Positions 39,373-48,562 of a stretch of 64,000 nt of DNA are shown here, piece by piece (positions within the stretch are counted from its first letter, which is position 1; every line of letters begins with the position of its first letter). Under the pieces are notes generated by a model. The model was not told where the DNA came from, made no database searches, and saw only the letters and a program-made list of their open reading frames with translations. The DNA lies in contig NZ_SMGD01000014.1 of assembly GCF_004339545.1 (NCBI RefSeq), positions 1 to 64,000 on the forward strand, in the 5' to 3' direction. Position numbers and translations under genes: made by a program. The DNA is from Celerinatantimonas diazotrophica (GTDB lineage Bacteria > Pseudomonadota > Gammaproteobacteria > Enterobacterales > Celerinatantimonadaceae).

Positions 39373-39852
39373 TTATGGCTTTCGCCCTAAGCGCTTTTCA
39401 ACTTGCTTTTTCTCCCATTCGGCACCAAACCAATGGAAGACATGAAAGACGCGAAGCGCGTGTTTTATGATCCCAATCCCTAGTCCTAACGCAGCCCAAT
39501 ATGCCCAAATATAGCTTGGATCAGTCACAATATTGATAATAAACAAAAATACAACCACAACAATGTAGGAGATTAAATGGCTATAAAACCGTTTCATCTC
39601 TCTCACCTGATGCAAAATAAGCTGTTCTTGTTCACGTTCACTGACCTGGGGCTCATTGCGCTCATCGCTATCACGAAGCAAAGAGAGTTCTTGGATATCA
39701 ATTTCAAATACTGCAGCAAGTGACTTTAATGATTCAAGAGATGGCTTTTGCCCACGCTCAATTCGCTGAATGGTTCTAACACTCAATCCAGATAATAAAG
39801 ACAATTGTTCTTGAGACCAGCCACGCTTTAATCGCAGAGTACGTATTTCCAT
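39373..39852 (-). CDS. XRE-type helix-turn-helix protein with 2TM domain
   Basis: 159 aa from the ATG at 39852 (MEIRTLRLKRGWSQEQLSLL); the open frame extends 21 codons further upstream but lacks the usual start. Residues 1-60 form a Cro/CI-type helix-turn-helix (LSLLSGLSVRTIQRIERGQ). The C-terminal half is a two-helix membrane module (VREMKRFYSHLISYIVVVV, then YWAALGLGIGIIKHALR and FGAEWEKKQVEKRLG) of the 2TM family. A membrane-tethered regulator, probably self-regulating; target unknown. Confidence 0.85.
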   Translation of the reverse strand: MEIRTLRLKRGWSQEQLSLLSGLSVRTIQRIERGQKPSLESLKSLAAVFEIDIQELSLLRDSDERNEPQVSEREQEQLILHQVREMKRFYSHLISYIVVVVFLFIINIVTDPSYIWAYWAALGLGIGIIKHALRVFHVFHWFGAEWEKKQVEKRLGRKP

Positions 39853-40124
39853 TAACGTTCTCTTGTTGCTTTTATCGCCAACATACTGACTTAATTTAAT
39901 AAAGATAGCAACCACAGCCCGTCATATAGATGACATTACTTATAATTCAATAAGTTATATGGATTTAAAATCTTATTGGCAGGATTAAATTTCGCAATAA
40001 AAAGCATGCTATCCACTTCATGTGACCCGCTTGTCAGGCTTATGACACGTGAACGACGTGGTTAGATGGGCGGGGAAACTGGCATCATTGCCCCACTTTC
40101 TATCAGAGTGAAGGGTTAAAAACG

Positions 40125-40616
40125 ATGTTAATCACTATTATTAATCATACGCCAATTTGGGTGTGGCTCCTGTTTCTTTATCTACTTCGAAAAGGGTGCA
40201 ACAGCTTAAAACCACAAATCGTTTTGCCCCAGAAAACGATTATATTACCCGCTATTTTTATTATTCTCTCGCTGCATCAGCTCCTGGAACAATTTAAATT
40301 TGCCGAGTTCTGGTTGCTCGGTATTACCGTTGGAATCGTGTCGGGCTATATGATTTTTAATGCCCAAATCAAACAGATGTATCTAACTGCAGAACAACAG
40401 ACCATTTTACCGGGGAGTTACAATCTACTCATTTTATTAATGACTGTATTTATCAGTCACTACCTATTAGCTGTTTTAGTCGCCGTCAATCCAGCAGCGA
40501 TTTGGAGCATTTTAAATATTGCCATTAGTGGCTTTACCGCGGGTGCATTTGGTTTTCGGGCCGCGAGTCTGATAGTTCAACAATCACGGTTAGCGCAATA
40601 CCCGCTGAAAAATTAA
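40125..40616 (+). CDS. Small polytopic membrane protein of unknown function
   Basis: 163 aa with four or five hydrophobic helices (about 10-25, 42-58, 62-80, 100-122, 128-150). The N-terminus (TIINHTPIWVWLLFLYLLRKG) resembles DUF6622-type inner-membrane proteins, an assignment I cannot verify by eye. GAAGGGTTAAAAACG precedes the start. No operon partner. Confidence 0.7.
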   Translation: MLITIINHTPIWVWLLFLYLLRKGCNSLKPQIVLPQKTIILPAIFIILSLHQLLEQFKFAEFWLLGITVGIVSGYMIFNAQIKQMYLTAEQQTILPGSYNLLILLMTVFISHYLLAVLVAVNPAAIWSILNIAISGFTAGAFGFRAASLIVQQSRLAQYPLKN

Positions 40617-40990
40617 GAATCTAGAGGCTAAACAACCGCTGAGCAGATGAACGATAAGGCATAATCAACAAAGTATTTTAGTGATTATGCCGCTATAGAA
40701 ATTGCTTCTTGCGACTTAGCACCTATTTGCCGAGTGCAATGCGAAAGTCACAGCCTACTCATGGCCGGAAAAGTATGAAGCACCAGCAAATATTAAAACA
40801 GTAAAAATCTATATATAGTGGGATCAGCGTGGTTTGAGTCGTTTATGTGAGTCTTCGTATTTCATGGCTCCTGATGCAGAAAAATCATCAGTCAATAGCC
40901 GGAGCAATATGATCATCAAGGCTCTATCACCTGAACAATTTATAAAAACTTACAAGCTCAGAGCCATCATTCTGAAGCAGATTGTGGAAT
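40617..40990. other. Gene-free stretch
   Basis: About 370 bases without a convincing frame. A short plus-strand frame around 40739-40818 (AKVTAYSWPEKYEAP) might be debris of a lost gene, but nothing recognisable. Confidence 0.4.
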
Positions 40991-41440
40991 CTATATTTTT
41001 TTGAAGTACCTTTTATAGCGCTTATTCTCGAGGTAACCCAAATTTTCATAAAGCGATTGAGCAACGGTGTTGTCGAATGATGTTTCAAGCTCAATCCCCT
41101 TAGCATGGGTATTTTGAGCATATTTTTCAGCCTGTTCCATTAATGCCCGTCCCAGACCTAAGCCCCTTGCTTGCTCAATGACATAGAGATCGTTAAGCAC
41201 CCAATATCGATTTAGTGAAATAGAACTAAACCCTTGATATAGTGTGACAAAACCAAGAATTTCATCATCACTAATTGCAATGATAAAAACACCATTCTCT
41301 TGTGTTAATCTTGATGTTATCCAGTTCAGAGATTCTTTTTGTGAAGCACCATGCTCTAAACTTACTGATAGTTGACGATAAGAATGAAAAAGTTGAGACA
41401 ACGGCTCAACATCTTCTATTCCTGCTTTACGAAATTCCAT
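40991..41440 (-). CDS. GNAT-family N-acetyltransferase
   Basis: 149 aa from the ATG at 41440 (MEFRKAGIEDVEPLSQLFHS). The acetyl-CoA binding motif A is clear: VIEQARGLGLGRALMEQAEKY, followed by motif B residues IELETSFDNTVAQSLYENLGY. The substrate is unknown. Single gene, upstream of no obvious partner. Confidence 0.88.
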   Translation of the reverse strand: MEFRKAGIEDVEPLSQLFHSYRQLSVSLEHGASQKESLNWITSRLTQENGVFIIAISDDEILGFVTLYQGFSSISLNRYWVLNDLYVIEQARGLGLGRALMEQAEKYAQNTHAKGIELETSFDNTVAQSLYENLGYLENKRYKRYFKKI

Positions 41441-41609
41441 CACATCCTCGAAATGATAAAGTAAGCTAAACTGATGACTATTAGTGTAACATTTTGAAAA
41501 TGTTTGCAGGCTCGATGATCGTGACATTTTCGCCACACTTAACATTTACAATTTGCGCTTTCAAAACTCGTGGATTTGCCATTTGACGCCTACAACATCA
41601 CATCTAAGT

Positions 41610-41906
41610 CTAATTATTCTTCATGAGCCAATTGTTATTTTCATTTGCCTCAATTAATTCTTGAATTTGGTAGTCTTGATAATAGTCATTCCGGATAAAA
41701 GGATCGCCTTCTATTATTTGTATCGCCTCATTTTTATCCGAAACGGTTAACACTTGCATAGCTGAATCACCGTCCGCAAATGGACCACATAGTCTAATTT
41801 TTCCCTCCTGAGTTTTTAACCTCAAGTGTTCGACATGCTTATTTAGTAACTCATCGGTCAGCTCACCTTTTCTTTTCCGACTTAATGTGACAACAAACAC
41901 CCTCAT
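41610..41906 (-). CDS. YCII-family protein
   Basis: 98 aa. A single YCII domain (dimeric alpha-beta barrel): LLNKHVEHLRL, GPFADGDSAMQVLTV and AIQIIEGDPFIRNDYYQDY, where the His and the Asp of GDPF match the putative catalytic pair of the family. Enzymatic role generally unknown. Single gene. Confidence 0.85.
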   Translation of the reverse strand: MRVFVVTLSRKRKGELTDELLNKHVEHLRLKTQEGKIRLCGPFADGDSAMQVLTVSDKNEAIQIIEGDPFIRNDYYQDYQIQELIEANENNNWLMKNN

Positions 41907-42132
41907 AAATTCTCTCCTATAAATTTAAAAACTTCGCGATCGCATTGGTCAGACCCACACCAGACAATCAATTTAATCTAACCGTAACTTAGCACAGGAA
42001 CGACACTCGCTAAACAGAATCAGCTTGACGTAGTTTCTTAAGGTCACAACCGACGATGGCTGGGCGATATTGCGTAATTTTCTCAGCACGCCAATGCCAG
42101 AATATAAACGTCCCTCGATCGCGTTATTTTCC

Positions 42133-42816
42133 TCACTTCAACCGTTCAGCCGCCTTACGGGTAGCCCTCAAACGCCGTGTCTGTCTTTGCTGAGCTCGTT
42201 GAGCTAACTTATCAAGTCGACTCGGAACCGCAAGCTTGCTAAAAGAAAAAGGGGGAGCAGGGTCATACTCGATACCGAGTTGAACCTCTTGCGCGATATC
42301 ATCCCCAAGAAGATCTTTCAGGACATATAAGGCGAAGTCGATACCGGAGGAAACGCCAGCTCCCGTAATACGATTACGATCATGCACAACACGCTCCTTG
42401 ACAGGTATCGCACCGAACAGTTCCAATTGATCCAATGACATCCAATGGCTAGTCGCTTGGTAGCCCGTAAGCAACCCCGCAGCCCCCAAAATTAAAGAAC
42501 CCGTGCAAACCGATGTAACGAGTAAAGCATGGGCAGCCTGTTCTCTGATAAAGTTGAGCGTTTCATCATCATCCATCAACTCTATTTGCCCCGTCCCACC
42601 GGGAACACAGATCACATCCAGCGCAGGTGTTGTATGAAAAGTGTGAGTTGGGTTGATAGACCATCCCGAACCCGTCATGACCGGATCAAGTGCTTTCCAA
42701 ATCAAATGGACATCACAACATTGACTGGCTGAGAAGACTTCTGCCGGCCCAGTGAGATCCAACTGAGTGACCTCAGGAAATAGCAATATACCAATTTGTA
42801 AGTTTTTCGACGTCAT
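42133..42816 (-). CDS. DJ-1/PfpI-family protein
   Basis: 227 aa from the Met at 42816 (MTSKNLQIGILLFPEVTQLD); the open frame begins 21 codons earlier. Class I glutamine-amidotransferase-like fold with nucleophile elbow VTSVCTGSLILGAAGLL (Cys) followed by ATSHW (His), the arrangement of isonitrile hydratase-like proteins. The C-terminus is a basic tail (TRRLRATRKAAERLK). Divergent from the GlxA-type regulator 290 bases away, which contains a similar domain, so the pair may be functionally linked. Confidence 0.87.
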   Translation of the reverse strand: MTSKNLQIGILLFPEVTQLDLTGPAEVFSASQCCDVHLIWKALDPVMTGSGWSINPTHTFHTTPALDVICVPGGTGQIELMDDDETLNFIREQAAHALLVTSVCTGSLILGAAGLLTGYQATSHWMSLDQLELFGAIPVKERVVHDRNRITGAGVSSGIDFALYVLKDLLGDDIAQEVQLGIEYDPAPPFSFSKLAVPSRLDKLAQRAQQRQTRRLRATRKAAERLK

Positions 42817-43106
42817 AGATACGACTCCATATGATGTGCCACCAAGTTTATGAATGCTAAAACCATTTTTCGCAGACAAAATTTATCGGAACTTTCAGAG
42901 CGTTCTTCTGAAATCACTTTCTGCATAAACGTGTTTTTATGCTCCAAATACTGATTGGCAGCAGCACTGATTGTTATGATCCGCCCTATAGCGATAAATG
43001 AAGCGATAGGAATATTTATATTGATTAATTTGCATGAACAATTCATGTTCAAAACATAACGATGATGCATACTAAGCACAATGACAAAATTCCGGGTTTT
43101 TCTGCC

Positions 43107-44123
43107 ATGACACGTAAAATTGGTATTCAAATTTTTGATAAATTTCAAATACTTGATATGTCTGGACCCATTTCAGCCTTCGAAATTGCCAATAGGTTTG
43201 TTCCTGATAGCTATGAAATTAAGGTGATTTCGCAGCCAGAAACAGAAGGATTGATAAAAAGTTCATGTGGTCTTGAGATAGCGGCTGCTTCATGGCTTCC
43301 GATGGATTACGACACGCTAATTGTCGTGGGCGGTCCTGGAGCTAAGGATACTGCTGAGTATCCATCGGTCATCCACTATATTCAATGCGCAGCCATCAAC
43401 GTTCGTCGCTTAGCGAGTACCTGTTCCGGGGCATTTATTCTAGCCAAAGCTGGCGTATTGAATGGCCGCAGAGCAACGACTCACTGGGACATGGCGCTCG
43501 AGTTAGCTAGCAGTTATCCCCAAGTGAGGGTGGAGCCTGATCATATTTATATTTGTGACGGAAATATATGGACATCGGCAGGAATCACGGCCGGTATTGA
43601 CTTAACACTTGCCTTGATAGCAAACGATCTAGGACGCAGCATTGCCAACCAAGTTGCTCAACAGCTTGTTGTCTACTTCCGGCGACCCGGAGGATATTCG
43701 CAGCGATCCAGTTTACTGGCTGTCGATCCATTTAGCGAAGTTTTTGCAGAATTATTGGGTTGGGTTCGAGAACATATTGCTGAGGTGATTACCGTAGATC
43801 GTTTAGCTCATCAGGTTGCCATGAGCCCAAGAAATTTTGCCAGAGCGTTCCGTAAAGAAATGGGAGTAACACCGGCAAAAGCAATTGAGCAAGTGCGTTT
43901 AGCCGTTGCACGCGAACACATACAACAAAGCCGTGATAGCTTCGAAAAAATAGCAATTCGGGTAGGTCTTAAATCAGCTGATAGAATGCGCCATGCATTT
44001 TTGCGAACGTTTCACGAGTCTCCCCAGAGTATCCGAATAAAAGCGAATAAAGACTATCTTGCCGATAAAACCGACCTAAACTTCGCACAACAAACAATAT
44101 CTGAGGACAAACGGTTACCATGA
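43107..44123 (+). CDS. GlxA-type AraC-family regulator with DJ-1/PfpI domain
   Basis: 338 aa from the ATG at 43107 (MTRKIGIQIFDKFQILDMSG); a start at 43062 would add 15 residues. N-terminal DJ-1/PfpI domain (about 1-190) with the elbow STCSGAFILAKAGVL and TTHWD, then an AraC-type double helix-turn-helix (VDRLAHQVAMSPRNFARAF, FEKIAIRVGLKSADRMRHAF). Ligand-sensing transcription activator of the FtrA/GlxA group. The divergent DJ-1 gene at 42133 is a likely target. Confidence 0.92.
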   Translation: MTRKIGIQIFDKFQILDMSGPISAFEIANRFVPDSYEIKVISQPETEGLIKSSCGLEIAAASWLPMDYDTLIVVGGPGAKDTAEYPSVIHYIQCAAINVRRLASTCSGAFILAKAGVLNGRRATTHWDMALELASSYPQVRVEPDHIYICDGNIWTSAGITAGIDLTLALIANDLGRSIANQVAQQLVVYFRRPGGYSQRSSLLAVDPFSEVFAELLGWVREHIAEVITVDRLAHQVAMSPRNFARAFRKEMGVTPAKAIEQVRLAVAREHIQQSRDSFEKIAIRVGLKSADRMRHAFLRTFHESPQSIRIKANKDYLADKTDLNFAQQTISEDKRLP

Positions 44124-44248
44124 TAGCCGGACCTATAAAAGTAGGTAGCGCAACATTCAGATTTCCTAAAGTTTCTTTACAGAGTCCACAAAGCAACACG
44201 CTCTCTTTTTATCTCACCTCGCAAACGACTTAATGCGAGTATTACTTC

Positions 44249-45088
44249 CTATTTTTTAAGCAAAAAATCTACAACGGCTCGATTAAACACTGCAGGTTGA
44301 TCGATCATTGGCAGATGTCCCGCATTTTCAATGCTCAATAATTCAGCATCGGGCATCACCGAGACGGCCTTGGTCGCATATTCGATAGGAAATAACCGAT
44401 CATTTTTCCCCCAAATCATGAGCGTCTTGTGTTTTATCCCGCACAGTACCGCTTCTGGTAACACTGAAACCGCCGCCCCACGCCCCTGTGAAAAAGCCTT
44501 TTTCCCACCAGCATTCTTCAATACTTCTAGGGAATAATCTCCGAGATTCGGGTCGCGCTGTTCAGGTTTAAACAGGATATAACGGGAATAAAAACGATTT
44601 GCCAGGGACGATGGAAAGATATTCAACCACACCAACCCAATGGTCGACATCAAGGGTGGTTTTGCGCCTAGTGCACCAGAATCGACAAGAACAAGCTTGT
44701 CTACCATTTCAGGATGATCCAAAGTGAATTGCAGAGCAATGGCCCCTCCTTGAGAGGATCCGACAATATGCGCTTTAGCCACCCCAAGCGCATCCAAAAA
44801 CTGCTTTAGCCAGTTTGCAAAATAGGTTTTATCGTAGCTTGCATCCGGTTTATCAGACTCACCGTACCCAACAATATCTGGCGCAATTACACGAAAGTGT
44901 TGTGCCAATGAGGCAATAGCAGGGTACCATGTGATCGCACCAGCTCCACCGCCGTGCAGACAGATAACAGGACAGCCTGTTCCTGCCGACAAATAGGCTG
45001 TACTGACTGAGCCTGCTAGCACATTGGTTTGAGTCACTGAACAGCCCATCTGCTCGATAATGGCTTGCCGGTAATATTGCTGATGCAT
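44249..45088 (-). CDS. Alpha/beta hydrolase
   Basis: 279 aa. Typical fold: oxyanion-hole HGGGAGAITWYP, nucleophile elbow VGSSQGGAIAL (Ser), catalytic Asp in IWGKNDRLFPIEYA and His in NAGHLPMIDQP. Closest in type to carbon-carbon bond hydrolases (MhpC/BphD-like) and esterases; the substrate cannot be told. It starts four bases after the stop codon of the upstream MarR regulator gene, so the two are an operon and the regulator likely controls this enzyme. Confidence 0.9.
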   Translation of the reverse strand: MHQQYYRQAIIEQMGCSVTQTNVLAGSVSTAYLSAGTGCPVICLHGGGAGAITWYPAIASLAQHFRVIAPDIVGYGESDKPDASYDKTYFANWLKQFLDALGVAKAHIVGSSQGGAIALQFTLDHPEMVDKLVLVDSGALGAKPPLMSTIGLVWLNIFPSSLANRFYSRYILFKPEQRDPNLGDYSLEVLKNAGGKKAFSQGRGAAVSVLPEAVLCGIKHKTLMIWGKNDRLFPIEYATKAVSVMPDAELLSIENAGHLPMIDQPAVFNRAVVDFLLKK

Positions 45089-45092
45089 GCGA

Positions 45093-45521
45093 TTATCCCG
45101 CTTTAGCGATAGCTTTTAGCAACTGTGTAAACACATCAAGCTGTTTCTCTTCCAACGGCTCAAGTAACGCAACCGAAGTGCTCGTAAATGAGGTCTGTGC
45201 ATCTTCATAAATTTGCTGACCCGCGGCCGACAAGGCAACCAAGCTCACTCTGGCATCACGGATATTCTCCTCTTTCTTAACCAGACCCATTTTTTCCATG
45301 GGATTAATCAGACGGGTTATCCCTGACGGGCTCAAGCCTATCTGTTCCGCGAGATCACTACGCCGCAGTGTCTGTGTCGGTGTTATATATAGTTGATTAA
45401 GAACAAGATATTCGGTGACACCAATACCATGAACTGAGAGTGCTCGGCTCATCCTCTTCTGGATATAACTACTGAGACCAATCAGACTATGGATTAAGCT
45501 ACTTTCTTTTTGTTCAATCAT
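45093..45521 (-). CDS. MarR-family transcriptional regulator
   Basis: 142 aa. Winged helix about 45-110: LRRSDLAEQIGLSPSGITRLI for the recognition helix-turn-helix and EENIRDARVSLVALSAAG for the wing. Probably a repressor responding to the substrate of the hydrolase encoded immediately downstream, with self-regulation. No palindromic operator was identified with confidence in its upstream region. Confidence 0.92.
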   Translation of the reverse strand: MIEQKESSLIHSLIGLSSYIQKRMSRALSVHGIGVTEYLVLNQLYITPTQTLRRSDLAEQIGLSPSGITRLINPMEKMGLVKKEENIRDARVSLVALSAAGQQIYEDAQTSFTSTSVALLEPLEEKQLDVFTQLLKAIAKAG

Positions 45522-46082
45522 GGAGTTATTCTTTGCGATATGTTTGAGTTAGCAACTTTATGCTTATATATTTGAAAGATCAAATACCTCGCAACAAAAA
45601 AGCTAAATTAGGCAGATTTTAAAGTGCAAAGTTAAAATCGATAGCGCTAAACACGTGTTGAAAACAAATGAGAAAACTAAAAAACGCATTGTCTAGCTTG
45701 CTCCACCCCAGACAGGGTTGATTGCTTATAAACTATCGGCTTCAGTCGATCCTGTTCGCCATAGCACCTATCCATGTCAAAACGTCACTCAAATTGCCCC
45801 TCAGAAATATTGTTACTTTTATGCTTTTTTAAGCAATGCCCTTGATGTGATTCTAATCTCCCTGTCCTTTTACATATTCCTTACAAATACCAATCTTATT
45901 ATTTGCATTCTAGTCTCAGTATTTGTTAATTGTCCTGATACATGGACAATATTTAGTATTGTTGTGCTATAAAAATCTCTCTATATTCATCATCACAGAA
46001 TGTTTATTCAAACGGCTTATAAACTAGAAATATTGAGTAATTCATCACATTTATTAATTTGATCTGTAACTAAAGGTAAAAA
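45522..46082. other. Intergenic region upstream of the PTS locus
   Basis: 560 bases between divergent genes. A plus-strand frame of 84 codons (45718-45972) has no ribosome-binding site and no family resemblance; I regard it as chance. The promoters of marR and of the PRD regulator must lie here but were not resolved. Confidence 0.4.
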
Positions 46083-47648
46083 ATGAAAGTACTTACCTCT
46101 CGACAACACAGATTATTACGTTTCTTGTTAAAGCAACAGGAATACGCCACATTACTTACTTTGGCAGAACAATTTGAAGTGTCGAAAAAAACTATTCAGC
46201 GTGATCTGAATATTATTAATGATTATTTAGTTAATTCTAATATCCGGGTAGATAAAAAATCGGGAGCCGGTATTTTATTAGTTGCTGAAAATACAGCGGA
46301 TCTGATGCAACTAGAACAACAGATCAATAATGAAAATGATGATGCAGATAGTGTTCTGGGCCATGCCCGCCGGATAAAAATCGCCTCTTGGTTACTCAGT
46401 GAGACACCCAGAGAAACCTCGATAAACAAGTTGTCAGAGCGACATTTTATTAGTAATGCTTCTATCGTCAATGACTTAAAAATAATCGAAGATTGGATCA
46501 CACCATTAGGATTGCAACTAATTCGCAGTCAAAGTGGCACCCGTATTAAAGGCAATGAAAATGATGTACGTCAGGCAATGGCGGCATTGATTAATGGGTT
46601 GATGAACCATCAGGACCCCGGCACTGTAAACCACTCACGGCTGGATCCGGGTAGCTATAAAGCATTGGTTCAGTACTTTGGTGAGAAGGATGTCAATTTT
46701 GTTCAGGTCCTATTGCAAGAAATGGAACAAGCACTGGCATATCCACTAGGCGAACCTTACTACATTAATATTTTCACTCATATTTTGATCATGATGCACC
46801 GCCGCACACGGGGAAATTTATTGGGCAGTCCAAAGCCTGTCTCCCGGCAACATTTAGAAGATCCAATATTTATGATTGCTGGAGAAATGGTTGCAAAAAT
46901 CGAGCAATATATCACCTTGTCATTACCAGAAGACGAAGTGTGGTTCATTTACCAATACATTATTTCATCTGGTGTGTTAGTTGCTGAAAACCACAGTGAT
47001 CACGCGTGGCATACCGAGTTATTGAGTGATGAAGCTCGTGATATTACATTGAATTTATTAGAAATTTTTTCAAACTTAATCAGTATTGATCTTAGCCAAG
47101 ATAAGCAACTATATGATGGTCTCGTCGTACATATTCGTCCCTTAATCAATCGGCTTTATTATCAGATTAATATTCGTAACCCTTTACTGGATGATATTAA
47201 AAATGAACTCGCCGATGTCTATCACTTAACTCGTATTGCCGTGGAAAAGGTATTTACACATTGTCCCCAACAAACCGTTTCTGATGACGAGGTTGGTTAT
47301 CTGGCCGTCCATTTCCAAGCAGCGGTTGAACGGCAAATTACGCATAAGCGTGTATTACTCGTGTGCTCTACAGGAATCGGCACATCACATTTATTAAGAA
47401 GCCGCATCCTACGAGCATTTCCTGATTGGGAAATTGTTGCGACGGTACCATCGGATCAATTACCGAGTGTTACCCAACAAATGACACCCGATCTGATTAT
47501 CTCTACGGTTCATGTACCAGAAATTGAAACGCCAGTGGTCTATGTCACAGCATTTCTTAATGATACAGATCTCCAGAGGATTACTGAAAAACTCATCACA
47601 GAAAAACTACATCAGGCCAGAGATGCATATACGGCTACTCAATCTTAA
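46083..47648 (+). CDS. PRD-containing PTS transcriptional regulator
   Basis: 521 aa. Two N-terminal helix-turn-helix domains (TLLTLAEQFEVSKKTIQRDL; INKLSERHFISNASIVNDLK), two PTS regulation domains (about 185-400, with His in IFTHILIMMHRR and VHIRPLINRLYY), then a IIB(Gat)-like domain with Cys in LLVCSTGIGTSHLL. No IIA domain at the C-terminus, so it is a short LicR/MtlR-type activator. Phosphorylation by HPr and the cognate IIB would gate activation of the PTS genes that follow directly. Confidence 0.92.
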   Translation: MKVLTSRQHRLLRFLLKQQEYATLLTLAEQFEVSKKTIQRDLNIINDYLVNSNIRVDKKSGAGILLVAENTADLMQLEQQINNENDDADSVLGHARRIKIASWLLSETPRETSINKLSERHFISNASIVNDLKIIEDWITPLGLQLIRSQSGTRIKGNENDVRQAMAALINGLMNHQDPGTVNHSRLDPGSYKALVQYFGEKDVNFVQVLLQEMEQALAYPLGEPYYINIFTHILIMMHRRTRGNLLGSPKPVSRQHLEDPIFMIAGEMVAKIEQYITLSLPEDEVWFIYQYIISSGVLVAENHSDHAWHTELLSDEARDITLNLLEIFSNLISIDLSQDKQLYDGLVVHIRPLINRLYYQINIRNPLLDDIKNELADVYHLTRIAVEKVFTHCPQQTVSDDEVGYLAVHFQAAVERQITHKRVLLVCSTGIGTSHLLRSRILRAFPDWEIVATVPSDQLPSVTQQMTPDLIISTVHVPEIETPVVYVTAFLNDTDLQRITEKLITEKLHQARDAYTATQS

Positions 47649-47671
47649 CTTGATACCAACAAAGGTGATTT

Positions 47672-48127
47672 ATGGATATCACAAAAATACTTAATGTAAA
47701 AAATATAAAATTAAATATGGTGGCAAATAATAAAGAAGAAGTTATTGAAGAACTCACAGATTTATTAGTAGCAGATGGCTCTATTATTAACCGAGATGAT
47801 TTTATTCGGGATGTCTGGCGACGCGAAGCTCAAGGGTCAACTGGATTTGAAAACCATATTGCGATCCCACATGGTAAATCCTCGGCAGTTAGCCACACGA
47901 CCTTAGCTATTGGACGGACCCAACGGGAAATTCCATGGGAAAGTTTAGATGGTAGTGATATTCGCTGTATTATTTTATTTGCTGTTCGTCTCGAGGACCA
48001 AAATACAACCCATATTCGTTTATTAACACAAGTTTCTAGTGCACTAGCAGATGATGAAATAATCGCTAAATTACTAAAAGAAGATGATCCAAATAATATT
48101 ATTGAGCTTTTTAAAGAACAAGATTAA
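47672..48127 (+). CDS. PTS fructose-family enzyme IIA
   Basis: 151 aa. Single IIA(Fru/Mtl) domain with phospho-His in ENHIAIPHGKSSAV. It passes phosphate from HPr to the IIB encoded next. Starts 23 bases after the regulator gene and belongs to the operon regulator-IIA-IIB-IIC-epimerase. Confidence 0.93.
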   Translation: MDITKILNVKNIKLNMVANNKEEVIEELTDLLVADGSIINRDDFIRDVWRREAQGSTGFENHIAIPHGKSSAVSHTTLAIGRTQREIPWESLDGSDIRCIILFAVRLEDQNTTHIRLLTQVSSALADDEIIAKLLKEDDPNNIIELFKEQD

Positions 48128-48207
48128 ATAAATATTTATCTGTGATCATTCTTTCTATTGATGAAAATTCTTCTTAAGAAGAATAAAAGTAACTTTCGAG
48201 GATAATT

Positions 48208-48519
48208 ATGAATATTGTCGGCATTTCAGCCTGTACTGTTGGTATAGCACATACCTATATTGCGCAAAAGAAAATTGAAACCGCAGCAAAAAAAGCTGGA
48301 GATAATGTAAAAATTGAAACTCAGGGCACCATTGGTATTGAAAACGAACTCACAGCTGATGAGATAGCACAAGCAGATATAGTCCTGTTAGCTGTTGACG
48401 TTAAAGTTTCTGGAGAAGAGCGATTTACAGGCAAGAAAATCGTTAAAGTGACCACAGAAACAGCCATTAAATCACCCAATAAACTTATCGAAAAATTGCA
48501 CGAAGTAATAAAGGAATAA
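48208..48519 (+). CDS. PTS fructose-family enzyme IIB
   Basis: 103 aa. Single IIB(Fru) domain; the phospho-Cys lies in GISACTVGIAHTYIAQKKIE, a slight variant of the ACPTGIAHT motif (Val for Pro-Thr shift). KIETQGTIGIENELTADEI and VDVKVSGEERFTGKKI complete the family pattern. Phosphorylates the incoming sugar together with IIC. Confidence 0.93.
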   Translation: MNIVGISACTVGIAHTYIAQKKIETAAKKAGDNVKIETQGTIGIENELTADEIAQADIVLLAVDVKVSGEERFTGKKIVKVTTETAIKSPNKLIEKLHEVIKE

Positions 48520-48562
48520 TTTTTTATTAATAATGATGCAATAGAAATAGAGGGTTTTATTT

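Noticed and set aside
41990-42110. Short minus-strand frame containing FIFWHWRAEKITQYRP
   Set aside because: About 30 codons only; not recognisable as a gene remnant.
45718-45972. 84-codon frame with a hydrophobic C-terminal half
   Set aside because: No ribosome-binding site, no start context and an A/T-rich composition that gives hydrophobic codons by chance.
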